This document shows, piece after piece, positions 1 through 8,555 of a stretch of 55,537 nucleotides of DNA; the first letter of the stretch is position 1; every line of letters starts with the position of its first letter. The position numbers and the translations under genes were made by a program. Under the pieces are notes generated by a model. It worked only from the letters and a program-made list of their open reading frames with translations, had not been told where the DNA came from and did not search any database. The stretch is from JAHFUI01 sp041485905 (GTDB taxonomy: Bacteria > Acidobacteriota > Vicinamibacteria > Vicinamibacterales > CAVVIG01). The DNA lies in contig JBGPKK010000008.1 of the NCBI GenBank assembly GCA_041485905.1, positions 1 to 55,537 on the forward strand, written 5' to 3'.

Positions 1-2
1 CC

Positions 3-1205
3 ACCGGCGTCTCGCGATCCGCCAATCCACCACTCGAATGGAGCGAGACGAAGAACGTCCGATGGAAGGTGGAGATCCCCGGCCGCGGCTCAGCGTCGCC
101 CGTCGTCTGGGGCGATCGGCTGTTCCTGCTGACCGCCATCCCGGTGGGCGTCGCCGGAGATGCCCAACATGCGCCGCGAGGTGGCGCCCGGCCGCCTGGC
201 GCCCATCGGTTCGTCGTGATGGCGATCGATCGCAAGACGGGGCGCACGGTCTGGGAGCGGGTCGCCCGGGAGGAAGAGCCGCACGAGGCCGGTCACTTCG
301 AAAACAGCACGTGGGCGTCGAGCTCCGCCGTCACCGACGGCGAGCAGGTCTTCGCCTACTTCGAATCGCGCGGACTGTACGCGTACGACATGGACGGCAA
401 GCTCCTGTGGCAGAAGGATCTCGGCAAGAAGCGAATGAGGAATCAGTTTGGCGAGGGATCGACGCCCGTCCTCTCTGGAAACACGCTCGTGATCGTGTGG
501 GACCACATCGCCGGGCCGTCGTTCGTCGCCGCGTTCGACAAGCGCGACGGGCGGGAGCTCTGGCGCGTGCCGCGCCAGGAAATCGACACGTGGGCCACAC
601 CACTCGTGGTCGAGGTGAATGGACGTGTGCAAGCCATCGTGCCTGGAATGAACCGAGTGCGGAGCTACGACCTCGAAAACGGCAGCGTCGTCTGGGAGAG
701 CAAAGGCCTGACGATGAATCCCATTCCCTCGCCCGTGTACGAGGACGGCCTGGCGATTCTGATGAGCGGCTTTCAGGGGAACGACCTGAAGGCGATTCGG
801 CTGGCGGAGGCGAGCGGCAACATCGACGGGTCGAAGGCGGTCGTATGGGCCGCGCAGCGCGACACGCCGTACGTGCCGTCGCCGCTTCTCTACGACAACA
901 TTCTGTATTTTCTGAAGAGCAATTCGGGAATCCTGTCAGCCTTCGACGCCAGGACAGGCACGCCGCACTATCAGGTCCAGCGCCTCGAAGGGCTGCCGGA
1001 AGTGTTCTCGTCTCCGGTCGGCGCCAGCGGCCGCGTCTACATCACGGGGAGAGACGGCACGACCCTCGTCATCCGTAACAGCACAAAGTACGAAGTGCTG
1101 GCGAAGAACACACTCAACGATGGGTTCGACGCCTCGCCCGCCCTGGTCGACAACGAGATCTACATGCGGGGATACAAGAACCTCTACTGTATCGCGGCAC
1201 CGTAA
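3..1205 (+). CDS. PQQ-like beta-propeller repeat protein, 5' end outside window
   Basis: The frame is open to the window edge, so the N-terminus (probably with a signal peptide) is missing; residues such as ETKNVRWKVEIPGRGSASP precede the first in-window start codon (GTG at 69), so that codon is not the real start. The visible ~400 residues are repeating blades of the type 'G.VVW', 'V.AFDKRDGRELW', 'LYAYDMDGKLLW', 'LSAFDARTGTPHY', as in the PQQ_2 / quinoprotein-dehydrogenase-like propeller family. These are usually periplasmic or outer-membrane scaffold or binding proteins; no catalytic residues can be assigned. The end is a TAA at 1203-1205. The next gene is on the opposite strand and ends 25 bp away, so transcription converges. 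The fold is fairly certain; the function is unknown. Confidence 0.85.
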   Translation, partial: TGVSRSANPPLEWSETKNVRWKVEIPGRGSASPVVWGDRLFLLTAIPVGVAGDAQHAPRGGARPPGAHRFVVMAIDRKTGRTVWERVAREEEPHEAGHFENSTWASSSAVTDGEQVFAYFESRGLYAYDMDGKLLWQKDLGKKRMRNQFGEGSTPVLSGNTLVIVWDHIAGPSFVAAFDKRDGRELWRVPRQEIDTWATPLVVEVNGRVQAIVPGMNRVRSYDLENGSVVWESKGLTMNPIPSPVYEDGLAILMSGFQGNDLKAIRLAEASGNIDGSKAVVWAAQRDTPYVPSPLLYDNILYFLKSNSGILSAFDARTGTPHYQVQRLEGLPEVFSSPVGASGRVYITGRDGTTLVIRNSTKYEVLAKNTLNDGFDASPALVDNEIYMRGYKNLYCIAAP

Positions 1206-1230
1206 GACGGACCGCTGCGATCGGCCGGGG

Positions 1231-1824
1231 CTACTCTCGTTGACGCCGCTCCAGGACCTGACCTAGGAATGTCCGGTCGATCGCATCCTGCGGACGGTAG
1301 GTGTCCTTCGTTCGGACGAGGGCTGACGGGCTGGCGACCGGCACGCGGACGCCAGCCAAGTCGTGCCACTCCATATCCGTCGCCACATCCGCGTACGTCA
1401 ATCCACAGGCCTGCCCCATGAGGTCGATGATCACTTCGTCCACGACGCGGACGACCGTGTGGTCGCGGACGTCGCTGTCGGCCACCTCCGCGGCGGCGTT
1501 GTCAGCAAGGATGCTGAGTCCTTGCTTCACGCGGGCGATATTCTCGGGCGCCTCATCGACCAAGAGATCGATGGCTTTCGTGAAACGGCTCCCGCCGTGC
1601 GCGACGACGGCGAAGCCGCCGATCAGCACGTACTGCGCACCGGCGTCGTTCAGGGCGCGGCAGATGCGGATGAGGTCTTCCGGCTCGGGTGCGCGTGGCA
1701 TCATCTTGGTCATCCACGCGTCGGCCTCTTCGAAGCTCGAGAAGCGATAGACCCCACGAGGCACAAGATGCGCAGTGCCGCGAAGCAGGGCCGTCGTTCT
1801 CGCCAGAGCGGCTTGATCGGCCAT
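1231..1824 (-). CDS. Nucleotidyltransferase-fold protein with altered metal-binding motif
   Basis: A 197-aa protein. Residues ~45-197 look like the small nucleotidyltransferase family (DUF6036 / AbiEii-like) seen in toxin-antitoxin systems: a helix 'DLIRICRALNDAGAQYVLIGG' leads to the G69-G70 motif and then HGGSRFTKAIDLLVD. In active members the strand after 'R.T' carries two acidic residues (D-I-D); here it reads A84-I-D86, so the first metal ligand is replaced by Ala. Residues 1-40 (…YRFSSFEEADAWMTKM) resemble a short antitoxin-like segment fused to the N-terminus. The start ATG at 1824 is chosen because codons upstream of it do not look coding; a GTG lies slightly upstream and no clear ribosome-binding site is seen. 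No separate toxin or antitoxin partner is visible, so it may be an orphan or inactive copy. Confidence 0.7.
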   Translation of the reverse strand: MADQAALARTTALLRGTAHLVPRGVYRFSSFEEADAWMTKMMPRAPEPEDLIRICRALNDAGAQYVLIGGFAVVAHGGSRFTKAIDLLVDEAPENIARVKQGLSILADNAAAEVADSDVRDHTVVRVVDEVIIDLMGQACGLTYADVATDMEWHDLAGVRVPVASPSALVRTKDTYRPQDAIDRTFLGQVLERRQRE

Positions 1825-1913
1825 CGGCGCCGTGTCGGTGTGGCGGGTGCCTACGACTCTCACCGCTCCATTATGGCACCAGAGAGGAGCTGACTTGAAG
1901 ACGCCCGCTGATT

Positions 1914-2840
1914 CTAGCGCCGCAGGAATCGGTTCAAGATCGTGAGAAAGCCGGCCGTGTCGTCTTCGTCGGGGTAGTGTCCCAGACCGGGCATCGTGAC
2001 GATTTCGACATCGCGCAGCGTCTGTTTCAACCGCTGCTGAGCCTCGGCTGGAACGATGCGGCTGGCACCGCCGATGATGTAGATCGTGGGACTCATGATC
2101 TTGCTGACCTGCGCCCAGAGTTCGGTCGAGACGAAGCCTTTCACCAGATTCGGATCGCGCTTCCAGACAATTCGTCCGCCGGGCCGTCCGCCGGATTGCG
2201 GCTTGGTTCCAAAATGCGCGTACGTGCGGAGCAGCGGCTCGGGAGTCCGACGGTTCTGCATGACGAGCTGCATCACGAGCTCGGCTTCCGACGCCCACCC
2301 GTTGGCTTCCTGTTGAACACGCCGCGCGAACGCGTCCGCGATGTCCTGCGGACGCTCGGGGCCAACGTCCTCGACGATCAGCCGCTCGACGATATCGGGG
2401 TGCATGCCGGCGAAGACCTGGACGACACGGCCGCCGGTGGAATTTCCGAGCAGCGTCACGCGCCGAATACCGAGCTGAGTGATGAGACCTTCGAGATCCT
2501 TGACGTAGTCCTCGACAAGATACGCGCCGTCCGGACTCCACGCTGAATCGCCATGGCCGCGCATGTCGAGGGCGATGACGTGATAGTCGCGCGCCAAATC
2601 AGTCGCGATGTGATCGAAGGTGTGCGCGTGGCGAGCGATCCCGTGCAGCAGAATCAGTGCCGGTTTGGTGGGCGCGCCCCAATCGAGATAGTGCAGGCGC
2701 AGGCCATCGACGGTCGCGTACCGGTCGGTGTATGGCGCGGCAGCGGTCGCGGACGCCTGCGCGGCATCGGCACTCATTACTAGTGGCGGGCCACTCGAGA
2801 GCAAGATGGCAACGGCGGCTGCGACTTTGGCGAGTCTCAT
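1914..2840 (-). CDS. Exported alpha/beta-fold hydrolase
   Basis: A 308-aa protein. Residues 1-27 (MRLAKVAAAVAILLSSGPPL… then ADAAQ) form a signal peptide, so it probably acts in the periplasm. It has the alpha/beta-hydrolase landmarks: oxyanion-hole motif LLHGIARHAHTFD, nucleophile elbow GNSTGG with Ser134, and catalytic His in GLGHYPDEDD near the C-terminus. The substrate cannot be told from sequence; the family includes esterases, haloalkane dehalogenases and C-C hydrolases. Its ATG overlaps the TGA of the upstream dehydrogenase by 4 bp (ATGA), so the two genes are translationally coupled and may act in one pathway. Confidence 0.88.
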   Translation of the reverse strand: MRLAKVAAAVAILLSSGPPLVMSADAAQASATAAAPYTDRYATVDGLRLHYLDWGAPTKPALILLHGIARHAHTFDHIATDLARDYHVIALDMRGHGDSAWSPDGAYLVEDYVKDLEGLITQLGIRRVTLLGNSTGGRVVQVFAGMHPDIVERLIVEDVGPERPQDIADAFARRVQQEANGWASEAELVMQLVMQNRRTPEPLLRTYAHFGTKPQSGGRPGGRIVWKRDPNLVKGFVSTELWAQVSKIMSPTIYIIGGASRIVPAEAQQRLKQTLRDVEIVTMPGLGHYPDEDDTAGFLTILNRFLRR

Positions 2841-3796
2841 AATTGTCCCTCAACATCCAATAGCACTTTCATTACCCCGGGAGTCTTTGCCGCATCGAGT
2901 GCGTCAACCCCGCGGGACAAATCGAAGCGCTTCGAAATCAACGGCAACACGTCGATTCGTCCGGCTTCCAGCGCCGCCAGCGCGCGATCGAACGGGCCGC
3001 AGCGGGATCCGATAATCGTCACTTCGTCGATGACGATCGGCGCCCACGGCATCTGCTGGGTTCCCGCGACTGTGGTTTTGAGCACAATCGTTCCGCGCGG
3101 ACGAACGAGCCCGAGCGCTGTGGGAAGGCCCGTCTCCGAGCCGGTGCAGTCGACAACGACGTCCGCCGTGCGTTCCTTGGCCAGCTCCGAAAGCAGACAG
3201 GTCGCGATTCCCAAGGAGCGCAGAAGCGCGAGCTTCTCGGGATGCTTGCCGATGACCAGCACGCGATCGCAACTTCCCGCCAAAACCTGCGCGCAAAGAT
3301 TCCCCAGCCGGCCATCTCCCAGCACGACGACGCGGTCGGTGCGCTTCAGCGATAACTGGACCGGAATCTGAAACGTGGCGGCGAGTGGTTCGGTAAAGAC
3401 CGCGGCGTCCGTTGACACCGAGTCCGGCACCAGGTGGAGGTTGCGCTGCGGAACCGCGATGAAGTCGGCAAACGCGCCGTCGTGGTTGGCGATCCCGATG
3501 GTGGTACGGTTCGGGCAGTGGGTCGGTCTGCCGGCCAGGCACGTCTCGCACTGCCAGCAGCTGCAGTTGATCTCCCCAACCACCCGTCGGCCCGCGTACT
3601 CGCCGTCCCGAGCCTCGCCGACGAACTCGTGGCCAAGGACGCCACGGAACCCCATGTAGCCGCGGGTCAGTTGCAGGTCGGTTTCGCAGATGCCCGCGCG
3701 CAGGACCCGGACGGTCACTTCGCCGCTTGCGGGAATTGGTTGCGGACGGTCGGTCTGAAGAGACACGTCGGTGCCGTCCAGGACAATCGCGCGCAT
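2837..3796 (-). CDS. Zinc-dependent alcohol dehydrogenase (MDR superfamily)
   Basis: A 319-aa medium-chain dehydrogenase. Catalytic zinc ligands are visible as Cys37 (GICETD) and the H56-E57 pair (GHEFVGE). The structural zinc lobe is Cys80, Cys83, Cys86 and Cys94 (C-x2-C-x2-C-x7-C). A Rossmann segment (VVVLGDGRLGNLCAQVL) binds NAD(P). It is slightly shorter than the usual ~340 aa. Homologues oxidise sugars, polyols or threonine; the substrate is not determinable. The start ATG at 3796 is only 24 bp from the start of the divergent lactate-racemase-type gene, so the two promoters must overlap or transcripts must start very close to the start codons. The downstream hydrolase is coupled through a 4-bp overlap. 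Confidence 0.9.
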   Translation of the reverse strand: MRAIVLDGTDVSLQTDRPQPIPASGEVTVRVLRAGICETDLQLTRGYMGFRGVLGHEFVGEARDGEYAGRRVVGEINCSCWQCETCLAGRPTHCPNRTTIGIANHDGAFADFIAVPQRNLHLVPDSVSTDAAVFTEPLAATFQIPVQLSLKRTDRVVVLGDGRLGNLCAQVLAGSCDRVLVIGKHPEKLALLRSLGIATCLLSELAKERTADVVVDCTGSETGLPTALGLVRPRGTIVLKTTVAGTQQMPWAPIVIDEVTIIGSRCGPFDRALAALEAGRIDVLPLISKRFDLSRGVDALDAAKTPGVMKVLLDVEGQL

Positions 3797-3820
3797 AGGA
3801 TGATAGTAGACTACCGATTC

Positions 3821-5089
3821 ATGCGCGTGCGTCTCGATTACGGCGTCGAAGGCTTGGAGGTGGAGCTCCCGCAGGAGCGGATCACGGTCATCGAGCCGGT
3901 CTTTAGAGCGGCGATTGTGAATCCACACGCGGCGCTCGTGTCTGCGCTTCGCGCGCCGCTCGGCAGGCCGCCGCTTCGGGAGCTCGTACGGCGCGGGCAG
4001 GCGGTCGCCATTTCCGTCTGTGATATCACGCGGGCGCAGCCGCGTCAGGAGATGCTCGCGGCGCTCTTCGCGGAGATGCCAGACATCGCTGCAGACGACA
4101 TCACCATCCTGATCGCGACCGGGACCCACCGCACCAACACGCCGGCGGAGCTCGAGAAAATGCTTGGCGCCGACATCGTCCGGCGCTTTCACATCGTCAA
4201 CCACGACAGCCGCGATCCCGCATCGCTCACCTATGTCGGAAAGACGACGAAGGGCGTGCCGGTGCATATGAATCGCGTCTGGATGGACGCCGACATCCGG
4301 ATCACGACCGGCTTCGTCGAGCCGCACTTCTTTGCCGGCTTCAGCGGCGGACCGAAGATGGTCGCACCGGGGCTGGCGGGCCTCGAGACGGTGCTGGTGC
4401 TGCACGACGCGCAGCGGATCGGCCACCCGAACGCGACGTGGGGGATCACCGAGGGCAATCCCATCCACGACGACGTGCGGGAGATCGCGCGCATGGTCGG
4501 CGTCGACTTTGCGGTCGACGTCACGCTGAATCGCGAGCAGAAGATCACAGCGGTATTCGCCGGCGACCTGTTCGCGGAGCACCGCGCCGCGTGCGAGGCC
4601 GCCAAGCGCGATGCGATGCGCGCGGTCGACGCGCCCTTCGACGTCGTGCTCACCACCAATTCCGGATTCCCGCTCGATCAGAATCTGTATCAAGCGGTGA
4701 AGGGGATGTCCGCCGCGGCCAAGGTCGTCAAACCGGGAGGGACGATCGTCTGCGCCGCGGAGTGCTGCGACGGCCTGCCGTCCCACGGATCGTACGGCGA
4801 AGTGTTGGCCTCGCAGCCCTCACCCGAGAAGCTGCTCGCAATGATCAACGCGCCGGGCTACTCGACGCCGGATCAATGGCAGGTGCAAATCCAGGCGCAG
4901 ATTCAGATGAAGGCGGGTGTGATGGTGAAGACCGGCGGTCTCACGCCCGACGCGGTTCGCGCGGCCCACTTTCAGCCGATTGACGATGTGGCCGCAGCCG
5001 TCTGCGATGCGCTGCGGGCCGCAGGTCCGGACGCGACGCTGTGCGTCCTCCCGCAGGGCCCGCAGACGATTCCGTATCTTCGCTACTGA
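3821..5089 (+). CDS. larA: LarA-family nickel-dependent lactate racemase-like enzyme
   Basis: A 422-aa protein matching the length and motifs of LarA, the enzyme that uses a nickel-pincer nucleotide (NPN) cofactor to racemise lactate or related 2-hydroxyacids. Visible residues are His103 in GTHRTNTPAE, His169 and Lys179 in PHFFAGFSGGPKM, and IGHPNA further on. These have a constant offset of 5 from the textbook Lactobacillus residues H108, H174 and K184, where the lysine anchors the cofactor. No larB, larC or larE (NPN synthesis) is in the window, so the cofactor must be made elsewhere, and other LarA homologues act on other 2-hydroxyacids. ATG 3821 gives the family-typical MRVRLDYG start; an in-frame ATG at 3800 is possible. 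It is divergent from a dehydrogenase. Confidence 0.92.
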   Translation: MRVRLDYGVEGLEVELPQERITVIEPVFRAAIVNPHAALVSALRAPLGRPPLRELVRRGQAVAISVCDITRAQPRQEMLAALFAEMPDIAADDITILIATGTHRTNTPAELEKMLGADIVRRFHIVNHDSRDPASLTYVGKTTKGVPVHMNRVWMDADIRITTGFVEPHFFAGFSGGPKMVAPGLAGLETVLVLHDAQRIGHPNATWGITEGNPIHDDVREIARMVGVDFAVDVTLNREQKITAVFAGDLFAEHRAACEAAKRDAMRAVDAPFDVVLTTNSGFPLDQNLYQAVKGMSAAAKVVKPGGTIVCAAECCDGLPSHGSYGEVLASQPSPEKLLAMINAPGYSTPDQWQVQIQAQIQMKAGVMVKTGGLTPDAVRAAHFQPIDDVAAAVCDALRAAGPDATLCVLPQGPQTIPYLRY

Positions 5090-5090
5090 T

Positions 5091-5681
5091 CTACTCGGGC
5101 CACTTCGCGGTTGGACTCAAGTTGAGGACCGTCTGCGTTTGCGTCAGCGGGATCATCGGCCGCAGGAACGGTTTTTCCACCGCTTTGTGGCACGCATAGC
5201 AGGATTCGATCATCGTCTTGTAGGCGGCCACGAAGGCGACGCTGTTTTTCTTCTCGATGCTGTCTTTCAGCATGGCCATCGAGCTCGTCTCGATGCCGTC
5301 GAGAATACCCTGCACATCCGTAATCGTGTCGTCGGACTTCTTGCGCGTCGGAGCGATGCGGACGACCCATCTGATGCGGTTGCGGGTTTCGTTGTAGAAA
5401 TACTGCGCGAGGGGCCAGTTTCGCCGCTGCTCGGCAAACCACAGGTTCGTGAACTGATTCCCCACGTCGGCCATGCCGAGTGACTGGTTGGGCACCAGGT
5501 CCCGGAGTCGGGTGACTTCGGCTGGCACGTCGGCGGGAGCGACCGGCGGCCGCGGCTGCTGCGCCTGAACGACCGTCCCGGCGAAATTCAGCAGCCGACG
5601 TTCCCATCCCGCCATCACCGCGACACCGACCAGCACGCCACACGCAAAAACAAGAACACTGCGAGACGTCGTACCTGTCAT
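5091..5681 (-). CDS. Exported mono-haem c-type cytochrome-like protein
   Basis: A 196-aa protein with an N-terminal membrane/signal segment (residues ~8-25) and a single haem c attachment motif C161-Y-A-C164-H165 near the C-terminus, within a helical region. The late position of CxxCH and the helical character resemble the cytochrome c' / four-helix-bundle type. A strong ribosome-binding site (AAGGAGG on the minus strand) lies ~11 nt before the ATG at 5681. It is the last gene of a three-gene minus-strand unit with the secreted protein and the carboxylesterase. Its stop codon lies 1 bp beyond the convergent larA stop. Redox partner unknown. Confidence 0.8.
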   Translation of the reverse strand: MTGTTSRSVLVFACGVLVGVAVMAGWERRLLNFAGTVVQAQQPRPPVAPADVPAEVTRLRDLVPNQSLGMADVGNQFTNLWFAEQRRNWPLAQYFYNETRNRIRWVVRIAPTRKKSDDTITDVQGILDGIETSSMAMLKDSIEKKNSVAFVAAYKTMIESCYACHKAVEKPFLRPMIPLTQTQTVLNLSPTAKWPE

Positions 5682-5698
5682 AAAAGACCCAGCCTCCT

Positions 5699-6727
5699 TC
5701 ACTTTGTTTCGGCCGCGCGCGCGCCGCTCAGCATGTTCCGCATCGCGTTGTTGCCCTCGTGGCACGCGTACTCGAACATGCCGTAGGTCGGCTCCTGCTT
5801 CAACGTAAACGCAATCTTCCACGGTCTGGTCCAGGTCTTCGGGTCGTCGAGCGCGGCCTCGTACTGGATCGTGTCCGCGTCCACGCGCGTGAAGCGCTCG
5901 ATCAGATGCATCGACGGGCTGAAGGGCGTGTTGCGGCCGTTCCCCGTGACGCCCGTTCTGCCGTTGAAATTCGTCGTGTCGACGACGAGCGTGTCGCCTT
6001 CCCAGCGGCCCCGCGCGTCGCCCATGTACGAGCGGATGTTCTGCCCGACGTGCGGCCGGCCGTCGAGTGGAATGACGCGGGTCTCGTGGATCATCTCGTA
6101 GCGAATCACCACCTGGCCCGGAGTCTGGAAGATCTGGTTCCCGTTGTTGTAGATCACCGGCATGATGCTGCCCATCACGCCTCGGGAGATGCAGCGATCG
6201 TAGTAGCTGAAGTCTTCCGGACTGGCATAGACGATGTCGTTGAAGCTCGTCTTCACCGCGGCATTGCGTCGCTGGCCGTCCGGCGTCATGGTCGGCATTC
6301 GGCCATCGGCCGGTTCGAGAATCAACGAGGTTTGACGCTGCGGCCTGCCGCGCTCGCCCCAGTGGTTCGGAGGACCGGTGCCGGCCGCGCCTCCCGCGTC
6401 GCCGGCGCGCGGCGGGACGAACTCTTCGTTGTCGGCTTCCGCCTGCCGGCGCGCCTGTTCTTCACGCTGAGCGAGCTCTTCGTCGCTGAGCTCGGTCCGA
6501 CCAGCCAGATTCGCAGGCCGCTCGAACGGCACCCCCAGCATGTGCGTGCTCGGCCAGATGCCTTGCAGATCCGGATCGCCCCACGGCGTCCGCGGCACGA
6601 CGTACTTGGCGCCCGTCCGGGTCGCCGCGGGTTTCGGGGCGGTCTTCGGGGCCTGGGCCGAAATCGCCACCGTCAAAGAGACGATGGCGATTCCAAGCGA
6701 GCCGAACACGAAAACTTTGCGCGCCAT
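5699..6727 (-). CDS. Secreted protein of the 'PWGDPDLQGIW' family, function unknown
   Basis: A 342-aa protein with a signal peptide (residues 1-25, ending ISAQA). The mature N-terminus carries the motif TPWGDPDLQGIW, which I recognise as a recurrent family of exported proteins in Acidobacteria and some Proteobacteria with no assigned biochemical function. A charged Q/E/R-rich stretch follows (EELAQREEQARRQAEADNEE), then a conserved-looking C-terminal region containing GRWEGDTLVVDTTNFNG. The gene sits 1 bp after the esterase stop and 17 bp before the cytochrome-like gene, so all three are probably co-transcribed. Confidence 0.75.
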   Translation of the reverse strand: MARKVFVFGSLGIAIVSLTVAISAQAPKTAPKPAATRTGAKYVVPRTPWGDPDLQGIWPSTHMLGVPFERPANLAGRTELSDEELAQREEQARRQAEADNEEFVPPRAGDAGGAAGTGPPNHWGERGRPQRQTSLILEPADGRMPTMTPDGQRRNAAVKTSFNDIVYASPEDFSYYDRCISRGVMGSIMPVIYNNGNQIFQTPGQVVIRYEMIHETRVIPLDGRPHVGQNIRSYMGDARGRWEGDTLVVDTTNFNGRTGVTGNGRNTPFSPSMHLIERFTRVDADTIQYEAALDDPKTWTRPWKIAFTLKQEPTYGMFEYACHEGNNAMRNMLSGARAAETK

Positions 6728-6728
6728 G

Positions 6729-8423
6729 TCAGTTCGTCCGGCGCGAGTCGCGCGCCATCTGCTTCGCGTACAGCTGGTCGTACAGCGCGAGCCTCGCGGT
6801 GTCCAGCGCCGATTCTGGCTCCACCTTGTCGCCGAGGATCATCGCGCGGCCAGACGACCTGTCCTTGTACTGCGGCCAGGACGGCAGACCCTTGCCGTTG
6901 GGATCGCCGGTGGTCGCGAAATTCGCCCAGTACGAAGTCATCTGATTGGCGAGCGTCCGATCGACCACGGGCCACTCGCGATTGGCTGGCAGAAGATTGC
7001 CAAAGACGTACGCGAGCTCCGCGGTGTGCGTCGCGCCTCTGGACGGCTGCCCCGGTGCGGTCGGCGGCTCGTGGGTGAAGTAATAGACATACGCCTTCGA
7101 CGTGCCGCGCTTGGCCTGCAACTGGGCCCACAGCCGCGCGTGCCACGTCATCTCATCTCTCGCCACGGCCAGAGATGATGCGTTCGCTTCCTCATCGGTG
7201 CCGGCGGGATACAGCTTCAGGAACGAATCAGCCAGATCGCCCCAGCGCTCCTTCGCCTGGGTGACGAACTGCGCCGCCGGAGGGCCTCCGCGCTGGAAGA
7301 ACGTGCCTTCGTCCTTATTCGATCCCACCAGGACATCGGCCTCGTTCTCCCTGCCTTGTGTGAAAGTGATCGACAGATCCTCCGGGACGTACCAGCCGTC
7401 GACGATCATGCCGCCGGCACGGCCTTCTCGCTGAAGATCCTCAGCGGACTTCGCGCGCAGGTCGGCGATCGATTTCGCGCCCATCGCCTCGGCCATCTTC
7501 CGGCCCGCCTCTTCGGCCTGCGCCAGCGTCGTCATCTTGCCCATCCGGATGCCCATCCACGCGCCGCTTTCCGCGATGGCGCGGCGGAACAGTCCTTTCG
7601 CTTCAGGCGATCCCACCATCGAGGCGATTTGGAAGGCGCCGGCCGATTCACCGAAGATCGTCACGTTGCGCGGATCGCCGCCGAAGGTCGAGATGTTCTT
7701 CTGCACCCACTTGAGCGCGGCAACCGCGTCCATCAGGCCGTAGTTGCCCGACGCGTTGTGCCCCGATTCCTTTGTCAGCTCGGGATGCGCGAACCAGCCG
7801 AAGGAGCCGAGTCGATAGTTGTAGGTGACGACGACGACGCCTTTTTTGGCGAGGGCTTCGCCGTCATAGCGCGCTTCTGATCCGGCGCCGCTCGTGAACG
7901 CGCCGCCGTAGGAAAAGACCATCACCGGTTTGCGATCGGACGCGGCGGTCGCCGGCGTCCACACATTGATGTAGAGGCAGTCTTCGCTGGTCGGCGGCTG
8001 CGGCGGCGCGGCCGCCTCTCCACCGGGAGCCGCGCCTTGTCGTCCTTCTGGTTGCGCTGCGCCCTGACGTCCGGCGGCGCCGCCGCCCTGACGTCCCGCG
8101 ACTGCGCCCTGACGTCCGGCCGCGGCATCCTGACGACCACCGCCGCCTCCAAACCCGCCCTGCATACATCTGGCGGCAAACTGATCGCCTTTCCGCACGC
8201 CGTCCCAGTGGGCGGCCGGCTGCGGCGGCTTCCATCGCAGCTCGCCCACGGGCGGCGCGGCGTACGGGATGCCTTTGTAGGCGCGGACGTCGGGGGTCGT
8301 GGCGCCGGGCGCGCCCGAGACCAACCCGGCATCTGTGCGGACGGAATCAGGCATCGCGGCCGACAGCATCGCACCTGCGATGAGCGTGCATCCGACGGCG
8401 ATCAGATATGAGAGGCGTTTCAT
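6729..8423 (-). CDS. Type-B carboxylesterase/lipase, exported
   Basis: A 564-aa COesterase-family protein with a signal peptide (residues 1-23). The nucleophile is Ser260 in GESAGA, preceded by the family signature EDCLYINVW. The catalytic His is probably the one in ATHTAELAYVFGN. Between about residues 93 and 145 lies a low-complexity insertion with repeated G-R-Q-G/D-A units. At DNA level this is a degenerate tandem array of GACGTC-containing units around 8035-8140, which looks like a repeat expansion tolerated in a surface loop. It is first gene of the unit with the downstream secreted protein and cytochrome. Substrate specificity cannot be inferred. Confidence 0.9.
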   Translation of the reverse strand: MKRLSYLIAVGCTLIAGAMLSAAMPDSVRTDAGLVSGAPGATTPDVRAYKGIPYAAPPVGELRWKPPQPAAHWDGVRKGDQFAARCMQGGFGGGGGRQDAAAGRQGAVAGRQGGGAAGRQGAAQPEGRQGAAPGGEAAAPPQPPTSEDCLYINVWTPATAASDRKPVMVFSYGGAFTSGAGSEARYDGEALAKKGVVVVTYNYRLGSFGWFAHPELTKESGHNASGNYGLMDAVAALKWVQKNISTFGGDPRNVTIFGESAGAFQIASMVGSPEAKGLFRRAIAESGAWMGIRMGKMTTLAQAEEAGRKMAEAMGAKSIADLRAKSAEDLQREGRAGGMIVDGWYVPEDLSITFTQGRENEADVLVGSNKDEGTFFQRGGPPAAQFVTQAKERWGDLADSFLKLYPAGTDEEANASSLAVARDEMTWHARLWAQLQAKRGTSKAYVYYFTHEPPTAPGQPSRGATHTAELAYVFGNLLPANREWPVVDRTLANQMTSYWANFATTGDPNGKGLPSWPQYKDRSSGRAMILGDKVEPESALDTARLALYDQLYAKQMARDSRRTN

Positions 8424-8555
8424 GAAATCTGCCTTTGGGAAAATCGATCTGCGACCCGCGATTCTAGCAGGTTCGAGTCTGGCAAGGGACGGTCTCGGAG
8501 GTCAGCACCGTGACCTACCCTGACCGCCGAGTCAGGTAAACTGACGCCTGTTCAC
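8424..8555. promoter_or_regulatory. Divergent intergenic region with short inverted repeat
   Basis: This 132-bp gap separates the divergent esterase operon and the methylase gene. An inverted repeat GTCAG-GTAAA-CTGAC lies at 8531-8545, about 10 bp before the methylase start, a position where it could act as an operator or weaken translation. A single copy of the CCTACCCTGACC motif found in tandem elsewhere in the window occurs near 8513. No convincing -35/-10 pair was identified. Confidence 0.35.
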
